From assembly GCA_934725525.1 (NCBI GenBank), contig CAKVCG010000002.1, positions 1 to 42,690 on the forward strand: 42,690 nucleotides of DNA, written 5' to 3'. Below are positions 34,951-42,690 of this stretch, piece after piece. Every line of letters starts with the position of its first letter. The stretch's first letter is position 1. This DNA is from an uncultured Brachyspira sp. Lineage in GTDB: Bacteria > Spirochaetota > Brachyspiria > Brachyspirales > Brachyspiraceae. The translations under genes and the position numbers were made by a program. The notes beneath the pieces are model-generated. The model saw nothing but the letters and a program-made list of their open reading frames with translations. It was not told the origin of the DNA and made no database searches.

Positions 34951-36351
34951 TTATTTTACGGATAAATATTTGTCTATTCCGTAAGCCGCTCTCTTTCCGT
35001 CTCCTATCGCAAGAATAACCGTAGCCGCTCCCCTCGCCGCATCGCCGCCAGCGAATACGCCTTCCATAGAAGTAGCTCCCGTTTCTTCGTCTATAACATA
35101 AGTCCCTTTTTTAGTTATTTTAAGTTCTGGAACTTTTCTTGCAATCAAAGGATTCGGAGTCGTTCCTATAGCGATTATAACGGCATCGACTTCTATATCC
35201 TCGATTTTTCCTTCGACTGCGACAGGTTTTCTTCTTCCGTCTTCGTCTGGCTCGCCTAATTCCATAACTTGAGTTCTTATGGCGACAACATTATCGTTTT
35301 CGTCTCCAATAACTTCCAAAGGCGCTCTTAAAAATCTGAATTCTACTCCTTCTTCCATAGCATGATGAATTTCTTCGAGTCTCGCTGGAAGCTCTTTTTC
35401 TGTTCTTCTATAAACTATATAAACTTTTTCAGCTCCGAGTCTAACGGCGGTTCTACATGCGTCCATGGCAACATTACCGCCTCCAAGCACGGCGACTTTT
35501 TTATGTCTTATAACGGGAGTGTCGACTTCTGGGAACTTATAAGCGCCCATTAAATTTACTCTCGTCAAATATTCGTTTGCCGAATAAACTCCGCATAAAT
35601 GTTCGCCCGGAACATTCAAAAATACTGGAAGTCCCGCGCCTGTTCCCAAAAATACGGCGTCATATTCTTTTCGCAATTCTCCAAAATCCAAAGATATTCC
35701 CGCGACTTCGTTTATTTTGAATTTCACTCCGTCTCTTTTAAGATTTTCGACTTCATGCGCCACCAATTCTTTAGGCAATCGAAATTCTGGAATTCCATAC
35801 ATTAAAACTCCGCCTATCGTGTGAAGAGCTTCCAAAACGGTAACATCGTATCCCAATTTAATCAAATCTCCCGCGCATGCCAAACCAGCGGGACCCGCTC
35901 CGATAACGCATACTTTTTTGCCGTTCTTTTCCACTTTCAAATCTTCATGTTCGGAATGTTTTCTTTCGTAATCGGCGACAAACATTTCCAACTTACCGAT
36001 AGCTACAGGCTCGAATTTTTTACCGACTACGCATCTCTCTTCGCATTGAGTTTCTTGAGGACATACTCTTCCGCATGCGGCTGGCAAAGCGTTGGTTTCT
36101 TTAATTTTTTTAGCGGCGTCCAAGAATTTTCCTTCCGCAACGAGCCCTATAAATTGAGGAATCTTCACTTTAGCGGGGCATCCTTCCATACAAGGAGGAA
36201 CTTTGCAATCCAAACATCTTAAAGCCTCTTTTAAAGCCTGTTCTTCTGTATAACCCGTTGGCACTTCCTTAAAATCTTTTCTTCGCTCTTCGGCGCTTCT
36301 TGTCGGCATTTCCTGTCTTGGTATTTCTCCTAACTTTGACCTTGGGGGCAT
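34951..36351 (-). CDS. gltD: NADPH-dependent glutamate synthase small subunit / NfnB-like flavoprotein
   Basis: A 466-residue FAD/NADPH oxidoreductase. The N-terminal cluster domain has ALRCLDCKVPPCMEGCPA and ACGRVCPQETQCEERCV, ligands for two [4Fe-4S] clusters. FAD binding is at VCVIGAGPAGLACAGDL and NADPH binding at VAVLGGGNVAMDACRTA, with a final GVFAGGDAARGAATVILAIG motif. It passes electrons from NADPH either to the large subunit of glutamate synthase or, as NfnB/SudA, to ferredoxin and NAD. Neither gltB nor nfnA is adjacent, so the role is open. Its own promoter and terminator make it a single-gene unit. Confidence 0.88.
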   Translation of the reverse strand: MPPRSKLGEIPRQEMPTRSAEERRKDFKEVPTGYTEEQALKEALRCLDCKVPPCMEGCPAKVKIPQFIGLVAEGKFLDAAKKIKETNALPAACGRVCPQETQCEERCVVGKKFEPVAIGKLEMFVADYERKHSEHEDLKVEKNGKKVCVIGAGPAGLACAGDLIKLGYDVTVLEALHTIGGVLMYGIPEFRLPKELVAHEVENLKRDGVKFKINEVAGISLDFGELRKEYDAVFLGTGAGLPVFLNVPGEHLCGVYSANEYLTRVNLMGAYKFPEVDTPVIRHKKVAVLGGGNVAMDACRTAVRLGAEKVYIVYRRTEKELPARLEEIHHAMEEGVEFRFLRAPLEVIGDENDNVVAIRTQVMELGEPDEDGRRKPVAVEGKIEDIEVDAVIIAIGTTPNPLIARKVPELKITKKGTYVIDEETGATSMEGVFAGGDAARGAATVILAIGDGKRAAYGIDKYLSVK

Positions 36352-36403
36352 ATATATTCTCCTAATTTTAATTAGAAATTTATAATAAATTTTTATTATA
36401 AAT

Positions 36404-36431
36404 ATTATACTACATAACTAAATATAATCAA
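36404..36431 (-). promoter_or_regulatory. Promoter of the gltD-like gene
   Basis: On the minus strand: TTGATT (36426-36431), 16-base spacer, TATAAT (36404-36409), with a leader of about 45 bases and ribosome site TAGGAGA. Confidence 0.6.
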
Positions 36432-36511
36432 GTATAAATCTAAAAAATATTTAGTAAATAGTTTATTATATAAAAAATTAATTTAATTAGAAAAAATATA
36501 AATTTAAATTA

Positions 36512-36540
36512 TTGAAAAATATATGAATATAATATATAAT
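36512..36540 (+). promoter_or_regulatory. Promoter of the HD-pncA-ogt-GNAT genes
   Basis: TTGAAA (36512-36517), 17-base spacer, TATAAT (36535-36540). The leader is about 20 bases and contains a strong GGAGGA ribosome site before the ATG at 36567. Confidence 0.65.
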
Positions 36541-36566
36541 TATGTTAACATTGCGGAGGAAATTTT

Positions 36567-37139
36567 ATGGCAAGCATAGAAAGAGATAAAGCTATAGAAT
36601 TATTTAAAAAATATAACGGCGAAGATTCGTTATTTAAACATGCGTTATCCGTTGAAGCGGTAATGAGATATTTTGCCCGAAAAAACGGAGAAGACGAGGG
36701 CGAATGGGGGATGGTAGGGCTATTGCATGATATGGATTATGAAATGTATCCAAACGAACATTGCGTTAAAGTTAAAGAAATATTGGAAAAAGAAAATTTG
36801 CCCGAAAGTTTTATAAGAGCGATTCAAAGTCATGGTTTTGAAATTTGCGTAGATATAGAACCGATAAGCGAAATGGAAAAAACTTTATACGCCGTTGACG
36901 AACTTACTGGATTTATAACCGCCTGCGCGCTGGTTCGCCCTTCAAAAAGCGTGGAAGATATGGAAGTAAAATCCGTTAAGAAAAAATTAAAAAATAAAAA
37001 CTTCGCCGCAAAAGTAGACAGAGAAGTCATTAATAAAGGAGCGGAAAGATTGGGAATATCTTTGGACGAATTGATAAAAGAAACGATTGACGCGTTAATT
37101 CCCGTGCAAGAAAAAATAGGACTTCAAAAAATTTCGTAA
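36567..37139 (+). CDS. HD-domain hydrolase
   Basis: A 190-residue metal-dependent phosphohydrolase of the HD/HDIG type. The metal ligands are His25 (LFKHALSVEAVMRY) and His54-Asp55 (MVGLLHDMDYEMYPNEHC), plus a later His in RAIQSHGFEI. The C-terminal half is helical and charged. Relatives hydrolyse nucleotides or small phosphoesters; the substrate is unknown. The ribosome site is strong. It starts a close run of plus-strand genes (17 bases to pncA). Confidence 0.85.
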   Translation: MASIERDKAIELFKKYNGEDSLFKHALSVEAVMRYFARKNGEDEGEWGMVGLLHDMDYEMYPNEHCVKVKEILEKENLPESFIRAIQSHGFEICVDIEPISEMEKTLYAVDELTGFITACALVRPSKSVEDMEVKSVKKKLKNKNFAAKVDREVINKGAERLGISLDELIKETIDALIPVQEKIGLQKIS

Positions 37140-37156
37140 ATTATAAGAGTTTAATT

Positions 37157-37798
37157 ATGAGCAAGATAAAAATACTTACGATAGTCGATATGCAAAACGA
37201 TTATATGAAAGGCGGTCCTATGGCTGTTAAAGGAGCCGACGAATTAGTTCCTATTATAAACGAACTTATAAAAAACGGAGAATATGACGCGATTATAGCG
37301 ACACAAGATTGGCATCCTTCAAATCATATTTCGTTTGCATCTACTCATGATAGAGAGCCTTTTTCAAAAATAAAGGTTATGGATAAAGAAACGGGAAAAG
37401 AAGAGATTTTAACTTTACTTCCTCGTCATTGCGTGGCAAGAACTTACGGCTCTGCAATAGTTGACGGCCTTAAAAAAAAGAAAGATTATATATATGTTCA
37501 AAAAGGAGTCGATGCTGACGATGACGGAATTTCAGGTTTTTCGTATATGCATAAAGATTTTATAGATGTCGCGAGAGAAAATAAAGAGGTTTTAATTTTG
37601 GATTTTGTGGGAGTCGCCTTGGACCATTGCGTTTATTATACGAGCAGAGATACAGCCGAATATGTCGCTTCGATTAACGCCGAATATTTGGTTAATGTAA
37701 ATGTTTTGGAATATGCATGCGCGTCCATTAACCCTAAAAAAGTAGAAAACTTATATTCTTCTGCTCAAAATATAAATATTAAAAAGGTGCAACTTTAA
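37157..37798 (+). CDS. pncA: Nicotinamidase (PncA, isochorismatase family)
   Basis: A 213-residue cysteine hydrolase that deamidates nicotinamide to nicotinate for NAD salvage. The triad is Asp11 (IVDMQNDYM), Lys116 (YVQKGVD) and Cys158 (GVALDHCVYYT). The metal site is Asp51-His53-His57 (TQDWHPSNHISFAS). The usual WPxHC motif appears as LLPRHCV, so the Trp is replaced by Leu, and DYC is DHC. These are mild variations and the fold looks complete. The ribosome site is weak (AAGAG). It probably shares a transcript with the HD gene. Confidence 0.9.
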   Translation: MSKIKILTIVDMQNDYMKGGPMAVKGADELVPIINELIKNGEYDAIIATQDWHPSNHISFASTHDREPFSKIKVMDKETGKEEILTLLPRHCVARTYGSAIVDGLKKKKDYIYVQKGVDADDDGISGFSYMHKDFIDVARENKEVLILDFVGVALDHCVYYTSRDTAEYVASINAEYLVNVNVLEYACASINPKKVENLYSSAQNINIKKVQL

Positions 37799-37802
37799 TA
37801 TA

Positions 37803-38345
37803 ATGAATATAATAAGAGTAAACGAAAATATATCGAGCGAAAAAGCCTATTTGTATAAAAGTCCAATCGGAAAAATATTTTTATCAGCCGATAATTCAAA
37901 TAAATATTTAACTAATTTAGATTTTAACGCCGATAAAAAATTTATTAAAAAAATTATTAAAGACGAAGTTGACATTCCAAATATTATAAAGAAAACTAAA
38001 AAAGAACTTGACGAATATTTTTTTGGAAAAAGAAAAACATTTACAATCGATTTAGCTTTATACGGAACGGACTTTCAATATTTAGTTTGGATAGAAACAT
38101 CAAAAATTCCGTTTGGAGAAGTTTTGACATATTCCGATATAGCTAAAAAAGTTTCAAATCGAGCGGGAAGCATAGCGAGAGCGGTAGGTCTGTCTGAAGG
38201 AAAAAATCCGATATCGATAATAATACCTTGCCATAGAGTAGTCGGAAAAAATTCTAAACTTACAGGATACGGAGGCGGAATCGAAAATAAAGAATATTTG
38301 CTTAAACATGAAGGTTTCAATATAGAGAATTTTAAAATAATATGA
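37803..38345 (+). CDS. ogt: Methylated-DNA--protein-cysteine methyltransferase
   Basis: A 180-residue suicide DNA-repair protein that takes O6-alkyl groups from guanine. The active site IIIPCHRVVGKNSKLTGYGG holds the acceptor Cys143. Upstream are the helix-turn-helix region FGEVLTYSDIAKKVSNRAGS and the Asn hinge ARAVGLSEGKNPIS (usually ARAVGxANxxNP). The length is typical of Ogt-type proteins with an N-terminal domain. The ribosome site is AAGGTG. Its stop overlaps the next start by 4 bases. Confidence 0.95.
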   Translation: MNIIRVNENISSEKAYLYKSPIGKIFLSADNSNKYLTNLDFNADKKFIKKIIKDEVDIPNIIKKTKKELDEYFFGKRKTFTIDLALYGTDFQYLVWIETSKIPFGEVLTYSDIAKKVSNRAGSIARAVGLSEGKNPISIIIPCHRVVGKNSKLTGYGGGIENKEYLLKHEGFNIENFKII

Positions 38346-38899
38346 TAAAGAAAAGTTATAAAACGAAAAGATTATTACTCATTCAACCCAATATGGATAT
38401 GGTCCCCGAAATAGTAAGTTTTTATTTAAGGAATAAAAATTTCTTTAAAGAATACGACCCTTTGCGTCCGGAATCTTTTTATAATTTAACCACTCATAAA
38501 AAAATCGTAAAGCAAGAATTGGAAGAGACGAAATTCGGCAGAATGCTGAAATTTTGGATTTTTAAAATAGAAGATAAAAAAAGAATAGTCGGAATGATTA
38601 GCTTTACAAATATTGTCAACTCTTCGTTTTTATCTACAACGGTTGGGTATAAATTAGACCAAGAAGAATTGAAACAAGGCTATATGATTGAAGCGTTGCG
38701 AGCGGCTATTGTAATAATTTTCAAAGAATTAAAACTTCATAGGATAGAAGCGAATATAATGCCCCGTAATAGACATTCGATGAATTTGGTAAAAAAATTG
38801 GGATTTGAATACGAAGGACTTGCCAAAAAATATTTAAAAATAAACGGCAAATGGGAAGACCATATACATATGACAATATTAAATAAAGACGAAGTATAA
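38342..38899 (+). CDS. GNAT-family N-acetyltransferase (RimJ/RimL-like)
   Basis: A 185-residue GCN5-related acetyltransferase. It shows the start TKRLLLIQP, the strand-rich core KKRIVGMISFTNIV, the LGYKL-like TVGYKLDQEELKQGYMIEAL, and the C-terminal HRIEANIMPRNRHSMNLVKK with LGFEYEGLAKKYLKINGKW. This matches the RimJ/RimL group, which acetylates protein N-termini or small amines. The actual substrate is unknown. It overlaps ogt by 4 bases (ATGA) and is the last gene before the rpoN promoter. Confidence 0.9.
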   Translation: MIKKSYKTKRLLLIQPNMDMVPEIVSFYLRNKNFFKEYDPLRPESFYNLTTHKKIVKQELEETKFGRMLKFWIFKIEDKKRIVGMISFTNIVNSSFLSTTVGYKLDQEELKQGYMIEALRAAIVIIFKELKLHRIEANIMPRNRHSMNLVKKLGFEYEGLAKKYLKINGKWEDHIHMTILNKDEV

Positions 38900-38904
38900 T
38901 AATA

Positions 38905-38932
38905 TTGACAAAATAAATTAATTATCTATACT
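38905..38932 (+). promoter_or_regulatory. Promoter of rpoN (leaderless)
   Basis: TTGACA (38905-38910), 16-base spacer, TATACT (38927-38932), then 6 bases (CTATAT) and the ATG at 38939. No Shine-Dalgarno sequence is present; transcription should start at or within a base or two of the A of ATG. Confidence 0.7.
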
Positions 38933-38938
38933 CTATAT

Positions 38939-40198
38939 ATGCGTAGTTCAATAAACACTTCTATTAATACTTCAATAAGAAACGAATTAAGATTAAATAG
39001 TCAGACAAAATTATGGTTAAATACGATTTCGATTCCAGCGATAGAATTAAAAGAAAAAATTGAAAAAACTATAGAAGAAAATCCTTTTTTGGAATACGAT
39101 ATAAAATCGAACTATTCAAAAAATAATGCGGATATAAATTCAATAATCGAAAACACGGCGGCAAATACTAAAGAAAGTTTATTCGAGCATTTGAAAAGCC
39201 AAATAGAAATAACTTTTAATAATAAAAACGATATTGAAATAGCCAAACAAATTTCAACTTTTATAAATCAGGACGGATATTTAACTACTCCTTACGGCGA
39301 AATGGCGGATATTCTAAATATAGATATAAAAAAAGTTGACGAAATAGCAAAAGTATTGAAAACATTCGAGCCAATAGGAGTTGCGGCAAAAAATATCTCG
39401 GAATGTTTATCAATACAATTAAAATACAAAGAAAATGTAGACGAAAAAACAAAAAATAACGCGATAAATATCGTTGAAAATTATCTTAATGAATTGTCTA
39501 AAAAAAATTACAAATATATAGCTTCAAAATTAAATATCTCGAAAAAGGAAATTTTAGACGCTTTGAAATTGATACAAACATTAGAACCCTACCCCGCTCG
39601 AGAATTTGACACTACCACCATAAAATATATTATTCCAGAATTATTTATATTCAAAAAAAATAACGAATGGCGGGTAAAAACGAACGAGACTTTTATCCCG
39701 CCCTTGAAAATTAATAAAAAATATAGTAAACTATTAAAGGAAAGCGATTTTAATAACGACTTGAAAGAGAAAAAAGAAGAGGCTCAAAATTTGATTAATG
39801 TCGTAAACGAAAGGAAAAAAAGTTTGAAAAGAGTCGGGGAAGGTTTATTGAAATTGCAAATTGATTTTTTTGAAAACGGAAAAGAATTTATTAAACCGTT
39901 AAGATTAAAAGATTTGGCGCTCGAAGTGGGATTAAGCGAATCCACGATTAGCAGGATATCCAATGGAAAATATCTTAATACGGTTTGGGGAACTTTTTCG
40001 ATAAAATATTTTTTTTCCAAAAAGATAAACGGAGATTTGGGTTCGAGAGCGGTTAAAGAAATCATTAAAAGAATAATTGAAAATTCGGAGTCGAAATTGA
40101 GCGATGAAAAAATAAGATTGATACTAAAAAGCGAAGGAATAGAAATAGCGAGAAGAACGGTTGCAAAATATAGACAAAGTATGAATATATTTAAATAA
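38939..40198 (+). CDS. rpoN: RNA polymerase sigma-54 factor (RpoN)
   Basis: A 419-residue sigma-54. Region I is short (LNSQTKLWLNTISIPAIELK, IEENPFLEYD). The core-binding domain follows (EIAKQISTFINQDGYLTTP, FEPIGVAAKNISECLSIQLK). Then comes the DNA-binding domain with LRLKDLALEVGLSESTISRI and the RpoN box ARRTVAKYRQ at 404-413. It directs polymerase to -24/-12 promoters that need AAA+ activators; none is encoded in the window. The first codons contain three 12-base imperfect repeats coding SINT-SINT-SIRN. No alternative Met lies near the start and there is no ribosome site, so the ATG directly after the promoter is the likely start. Confidence 0.95.
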   Translation: MRSSINTSINTSIRNELRLNSQTKLWLNTISIPAIELKEKIEKTIEENPFLEYDIKSNYSKNNADINSIIENTAANTKESLFEHLKSQIEITFNNKNDIEIAKQISTFINQDGYLTTPYGEMADILNIDIKKVDEIAKVLKTFEPIGVAAKNISECLSIQLKYKENVDEKTKNNAINIVENYLNELSKKNYKYIASKLNISKKEILDALKLIQTLEPYPAREFDTTTIKYIIPELFIFKKNNEWRVKTNETFIPPLKINKKYSKLLKESDFNNDLKEKKEEAQNLINVVNERKKSLKRVGEGLLKLQIDFFENGKEFIKPLRLKDLALEVGLSESTISRISNGKYLNTVWGTFSIKYFFSKKINGDLGSRAVKEIIKRIIENSESKLSDEKIRLILKSEGIEIARRTVAKYRQSMNIFK

Positions 40199-40260
40199 TT
40201 TAAATAAATAAAACGAAATAAAATATAAAAAAGAAAATTAAAATTAAGGAGTAATTTTTT

Positions 40261-41046
40261 ATGCATCAAAATATTATAGGAAAAAATGTGAGAATTACAA
40301 AAAATGTGAGAGAACATATAGCGAATAAGATGCAAAATATCAAAATTCAAGCGGACAGAATCATAGACGCGAATATCATCTGCGAGCATATACATGAAGA
40401 ATATATTGTGCATGGAACTATAACATTCGGCAAAAAAGTTTTTCATGATGAAGAGCGGGAAAAAGATTTATATGTCGCGATAGACACGATGTTTCAAAAA
40501 ATAGAAAGAAAAATTAGAAAAGCAAAAGAAAGAATAATTGACAAATCTCAAAGAGCCGTTGTGGATAAAACCGTTCAAGTTGAAGAAGACGAAGATACTT
40601 ATTCGATAAAAACCGTTGGAATATACGAAAAACCTCTCGATGAATTGGACGCGGTTTTGCATTTCAATTCCGATAAAAATCCTTTCATGGCTTATTTCCC
40701 AATTAAAAGAGACGAAGATTTATATAATGTAAAAATCGGAAAATATCCGTCTTTTCTTTTTAGAGAAGGCAAAGACACAGTTTACGAAATTTACGAAAAC
40801 GAGGAATCAAAACATGGCTCTTGGAATATCGATAAAGTTAAAGCGACTCCAGACAATAATATAGACGCAAGCGAAAGCGCCGAATACAAAATAGAAGAAT
40901 TTAATGTAAGCGAAGCGGTAAATTATTTGATTGAAAATGTGGATAAAAAATTTGTTGTTTATATAAGCAGTATAACGGAACAAATCGAGGGGTTGTATAA
41001 AGAATCTAAAGATTCTTTCGTTTTGATAAGAATATTTGATATTTAA
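40261..41046 (+). CDS. hpf: Long ribosome hibernation promoting factor with extra domain
   Basis: A 261-residue HPF/YfiA protein. Residues 1-105 form the S30AE ribosome-binding domain (GKNVRITKNVREHIANKM, DLYVAIDTMFQKIERKIRK). Long HPFs normally have about 180-190 residues. Here two segments, about 118-168 (KPLDELDAVLHF, PFMAYFPI) and 212-261 (FNVSEAVNYLIEN, KFVVYISS), both resemble the C-terminal dimerisation domain, with a charged linker between. The protein stalls and pairs ribosomes in slow growth. The gene follows rpoN, its usual neighbour. The ribosome site AAGGAG is good. Confidence 0.88.
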   Translation: MHQNIIGKNVRITKNVREHIANKMQNIKIQADRIIDANIICEHIHEEYIVHGTITFGKKVFHDEEREKDLYVAIDTMFQKIERKIRKAKERIIDKSQRAVVDKTVQVEEDEDTYSIKTVGIYEKPLDELDAVLHFNSDKNPFMAYFPIKRDEDLYNVKIGKYPSFLFREGKDTVYEIYENEESKHGSWNIDKVKATPDNNIDASESAEYKIEEFNVSEAVNYLIENVDKKFVVYISSITEQIEGLYKESKDSFVLIRIFDI

Positions 41047-41090
41047 TTTATTTTTTATTATCTTAATTAAGAAAAAGGAGGTAATAATAT

Positions 41091-41567
41091 ATGAGCCTAA
41101 TAGACTATATAGATAAAGAATCTATAATGATAGATGTTCAGGAGACTAATAAAGAGCGTCTACTTTCAAAAATGGTAGAAAGATTGAATAGTTGCAAACT
41201 TATCTTAAATAAAGAAGAGGCTGAACATTCTATTATGGCGCGGGAAAAATTAATGAGCACGGGAGTCGGAAACGGAGTCGCAATTCCTCATTCAAAAACA
41301 AATTCGGTAAAATCGATAACTCTTACTATAGCTACTGTTAAAAACGGAATAAATTATAAATCTCCCGATAAGAAAAAGGTTTTCGTCATATTTATGCTTT
41401 TATCTCCAAAAGATTCTGCAAGCGACAATTTAAAGGTTCTTACAAGTATAGCAACAATACTACGAGATAACAACCATTTTATAGAAAAGCTCATTAATGC
41501 CGAAAAATCGGACGATATACTGTCGCTAATCGCAAAAGAGGAAATGAAAGTTCAATGCAGAAAATAA
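41091..41567 (+). CDS. ptsN: PTS EIIA-type nitrogen regulatory protein PtsN
   Basis: A 158-residue EIIA(Ntr/Fru) domain. The phosphorylated His67 is in GVGNGVAIPHSKT, and the family segments EEAEHSIMAREKLMSTG and KVFVIFMLLSPKDSASDNLK are clear. It accepts phosphate from the PTS relay and regulates carbon, nitrogen or potassium functions rather than importing sugar. No IIB or IIC domain follows. The ribosome site AAGGAGG is the strongest in the window. Its end overlaps hprK by 13 bases. Confidence 0.93.
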   Translation: MSLIDYIDKESIMIDVQETNKERLLSKMVERLNSCKLILNKEEAEHSIMAREKLMSTGVGNGVAIPHSKTNSVKSITLTIATVKNGINYKSPDKKKVFVIFMLLSPKDSASDNLKVLTSIATILRDNNHFIEKLINAEKSDDILSLIAKEEMKVQCRK

Positions 41568-42514
41568 CCGTTGAAAAATTTTTAAGCCTTAACAAAGAAA
41601 GAAATAATTTTTTAAAAATAAAATGTTTAACTGACTCAATTGGGCTAGATAACGAAATAAGCGGTTGTGAAGTTAATAGACCTGGTATGGCATTATTTAA
41701 ATATTTTAAAGATTTTGCTTTTGAAAGAATACAGATATTTGGAAAAGGCGAAGGAAACTATGTTTTAACTATAGCCGAAGAAAAAAAAATTGACATATTT
41801 GATGAACTATTTAAATATAAAATGCCAATATGTATTTTTACATATAATTTAAATCCGCCAGAATCTTTTTTGGAAACTGCTAAAAAAAATAATGTCTGTG
41901 TGGTTATAAGCGAACTTAAAACCGCCGATATGGTTAGAAATATAGAAAATTTAGTAGAGGAAGAATTTAGCGAATCGCTTACCGTTCATGGAGGACTTGT
42001 AGAGGTTTTCGGAGTCGGAGTTTTAATTTTAGGAAAGAGCGGAGTAGGTAAGAGCGAAGCGACATTAGAATTAATTTCAAAAGGACATAGATTAATCTCT
42101 GACGATACGGTAGAGTTTAAAAAATTAAACGATGGAAGAATAATAGGAAAAAAGAACGAATTTATAAGACATAATATGGAAGTTAGAGGAATCGGAGTAG
42201 TCGATATAAGCAGACTTTCTGGCATGAGCGCGATTAGAGATAAAAAAAGACTCGATTTGGTTATAGAACTTGAAAGCTGGAACGATGACGAGCAATACGA
42301 TAGAATGGGACTCGAAGAAAAAACTTATAATATTTTAGACACCGAAATTCCTTATTTGAAAATTCCCGTTCGAGCTGGAAGAAATATTTGCATTCTAATA
42401 GAAACGGCGGCTAAAAATCTTCGTCTAAAAGAAATGGGTTATAACAGCGCAAAAGAATTGAATAAAAATTTAATCGCTCAAATAGGAAAAAAGGAATCGG
42501 ACAATTTGATATAA
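41555..42514 (+). CDS. hprK: HPr kinase/phosphorylase
   Basis: A 319-residue bifunctional enzyme that phosphorylates and dephosphorylates Ser46 of HPr. The C-terminal kinase domain has SLTVHGGLVEVFGVGVLILG, P-loop GKSGVGKSEATLEL (160-173), GHRLISDDTVEF and the signature MEVRGIGVVDISRLSG. The N-terminal domain (1-130) is of the usual HprK kind. Together with ptsN it forms the regulatory PTS branch seen next to rpoN in many bacteria; no HPr gene is in the window. It starts inside the end of ptsN, so translation is coupled. Confidence 0.95.
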   Translation: MQKITVEKFLSLNKERNNFLKIKCLTDSIGLDNEISGCEVNRPGMALFKYFKDFAFERIQIFGKGEGNYVLTIAEEKKIDIFDELFKYKMPICIFTYNLNPPESFLETAKKNNVCVVISELKTADMVRNIENLVEEEFSESLTVHGGLVEVFGVGVLILGKSGVGKSEATLELISKGHRLISDDTVEFKKLNDGRIIGKKNEFIRHNMEVRGIGVVDISRLSGMSAIRDKKRLDLVIELESWNDDEQYDRMGLEEKTYNILDTEIPYLKIPVRAGRNICILIETAAKNLRLKEMGYNSAKELNKNLIAQIGKKESDNLI

Positions 42515-42523
42515 TAATGATAA

Positions 42524-42552
42524 TTGTAATTTTACTTTCTATATAATATAAT
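42524..42552 (+). promoter_or_regulatory. Promoter of mnmA
   Basis: TTGTAA (42524-42529), 17-base spacer, TATAAT (42547-42552). The leader of about 50 bases carries TTAGGAAA before the ATG at 42609. Confidence 0.6.
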
Positions 42553-42608
42553 ACGAACTAAAAAATATCTATTTAAAATATTTAAATTAAAAATTAGGAA
42601 ATTAAATT

Positions 42609-42690
42609 ATGTCTACAATAGCGGTAGGAATGAGCGCTGGAGTCGATTCTACAACTACGGCAAAACTTTTGAAAGAACAAGGAAATAAAG
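42609..42690 (+). CDS. mnmA: tRNA 2-thiouridylase MnmA, N-terminus (partial)
   Basis: Only the first 27 codons are in the window. The peptide STIAVGMSAGVDSTTTAKLL then KEQGNK matches the start of MnmA, which thiolates U34 of Lys/Glu/Gln tRNAs. The PP-loop reads SAGVDST where SGGVDSS is usual, a Gly-to-Ala change at the second position. Other PP-loop enzymes have similar starts, but the GMS...VDS...LLKEQG pattern favours MnmA. Confidence 0.75.
   Translation, partial: MSTIAVGMSAGVDSTTTAKLLKEQGNK

Noticed and set aside
39784..40446. 220-codon minus-strand frame across the rpoN-hpf junction.
   Set aside because: It is antisense to the RpoN DNA-binding domain and to the HPF start, with low-complexity hydrophobic composition.
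40560..40946. Two perfect DnaA boxes (TGTGGATAA at 40560-40568 and 40938-40946) in hpf.
   Set aside because: Both lie in codons for Val-Asp-Lys within a conserved coding region, are 370 bases apart and have no AT-rich unwinding element or further boxes. Chance in coding sequence is enough.

Overview
The window is strongly AT-rich and densely coded. It looks like a chromosome segment from an anaerobic spirochaete, most probably Brachyspira. The grounds are the base composition, a DnaA/GrpE/DnaK/DnaJ set of bacterial type, outer-envelope proteins (MlaD/MlaF-like, OmpA-like and signal-peptide proteins), a large chemoreceptor, oxygen-sensitive iron-sulfur enzymes, and a sigma-54/HPF/PtsN/HprK operon. 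The genus is inferred; no rRNA or other marker is present. I saw no tRNA, rRNA, CRISPR array or complete insertion sequence.

Region 1 (1-6000) is accessory and partly decayed. It holds the 3' end of a UDP-galactopyranose mutase gene, a galE cut down to its first 22 codons, and a protein with two fused family-2 glycosyltransferase domains. Next come a Panacea-domain (DUF4065) gene closely coupled to a small cysteine-rich gene (a toxin-antitoxin-like pair), a decayed ATPase operon broken at three A7 tracts, and a PD-(D/E)XK (Rpn-like) nuclease/transposase gene. That last gene sits between two ~88-bp direct repeats inside the remains of another gene.

Region 2 (6000-17500) holds a secreted TPR plus 11-residue-repeat protein, an unknown protein, murJ, and then on the minus strand dnaA, grpE, a 66-codon gene, dnaK, a DUF1275 membrane protein and dnaJ. 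No hrcA gene or CIRCE operator is seen.

Region 3 (17500-29300) is all minus strand. It has a five-gene operon: double-cubane/HgdB-type protein, cysteine-desulfurase-like enzyme, HgdC-type activating ATPase, DUF3343 sulfur/selenium carrier-like protein and M29 aminopeptidase. Then come a putative outer-membrane protein and an MCP chemoreceptor overlapping an OmpA-family gene.

Region 4 (27800-32850) reads manA, mlaF, mlaD, an inositol monophosphatase-family gene and a lone atpD, with neither mlaE nor any other ATP synthase gene beside them. Region 5 (33000-42690) has gltX with a CheY-like receiver, a convergent gltD-like gene, an HD-pncA-ogt-GNAT run, and rpoN-hpf-ptsN-hprK followed by the start of mnmA.

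Promoters of sigma-70 type are easy to read here. Three of them (manA, rpoN and the Rpn-like gene) place the -10 hexamer exactly 6 bases before the start codon with no Shine-Dalgarno sequence, which predicts leaderless mRNAs. The best candidates for something undescribed are the Panacea/Cys-rich pair, the repeat-flanked Rpn gene, the A7-broken ATPase operon and the double-cubane operon with its own sulfur-delivery genes.
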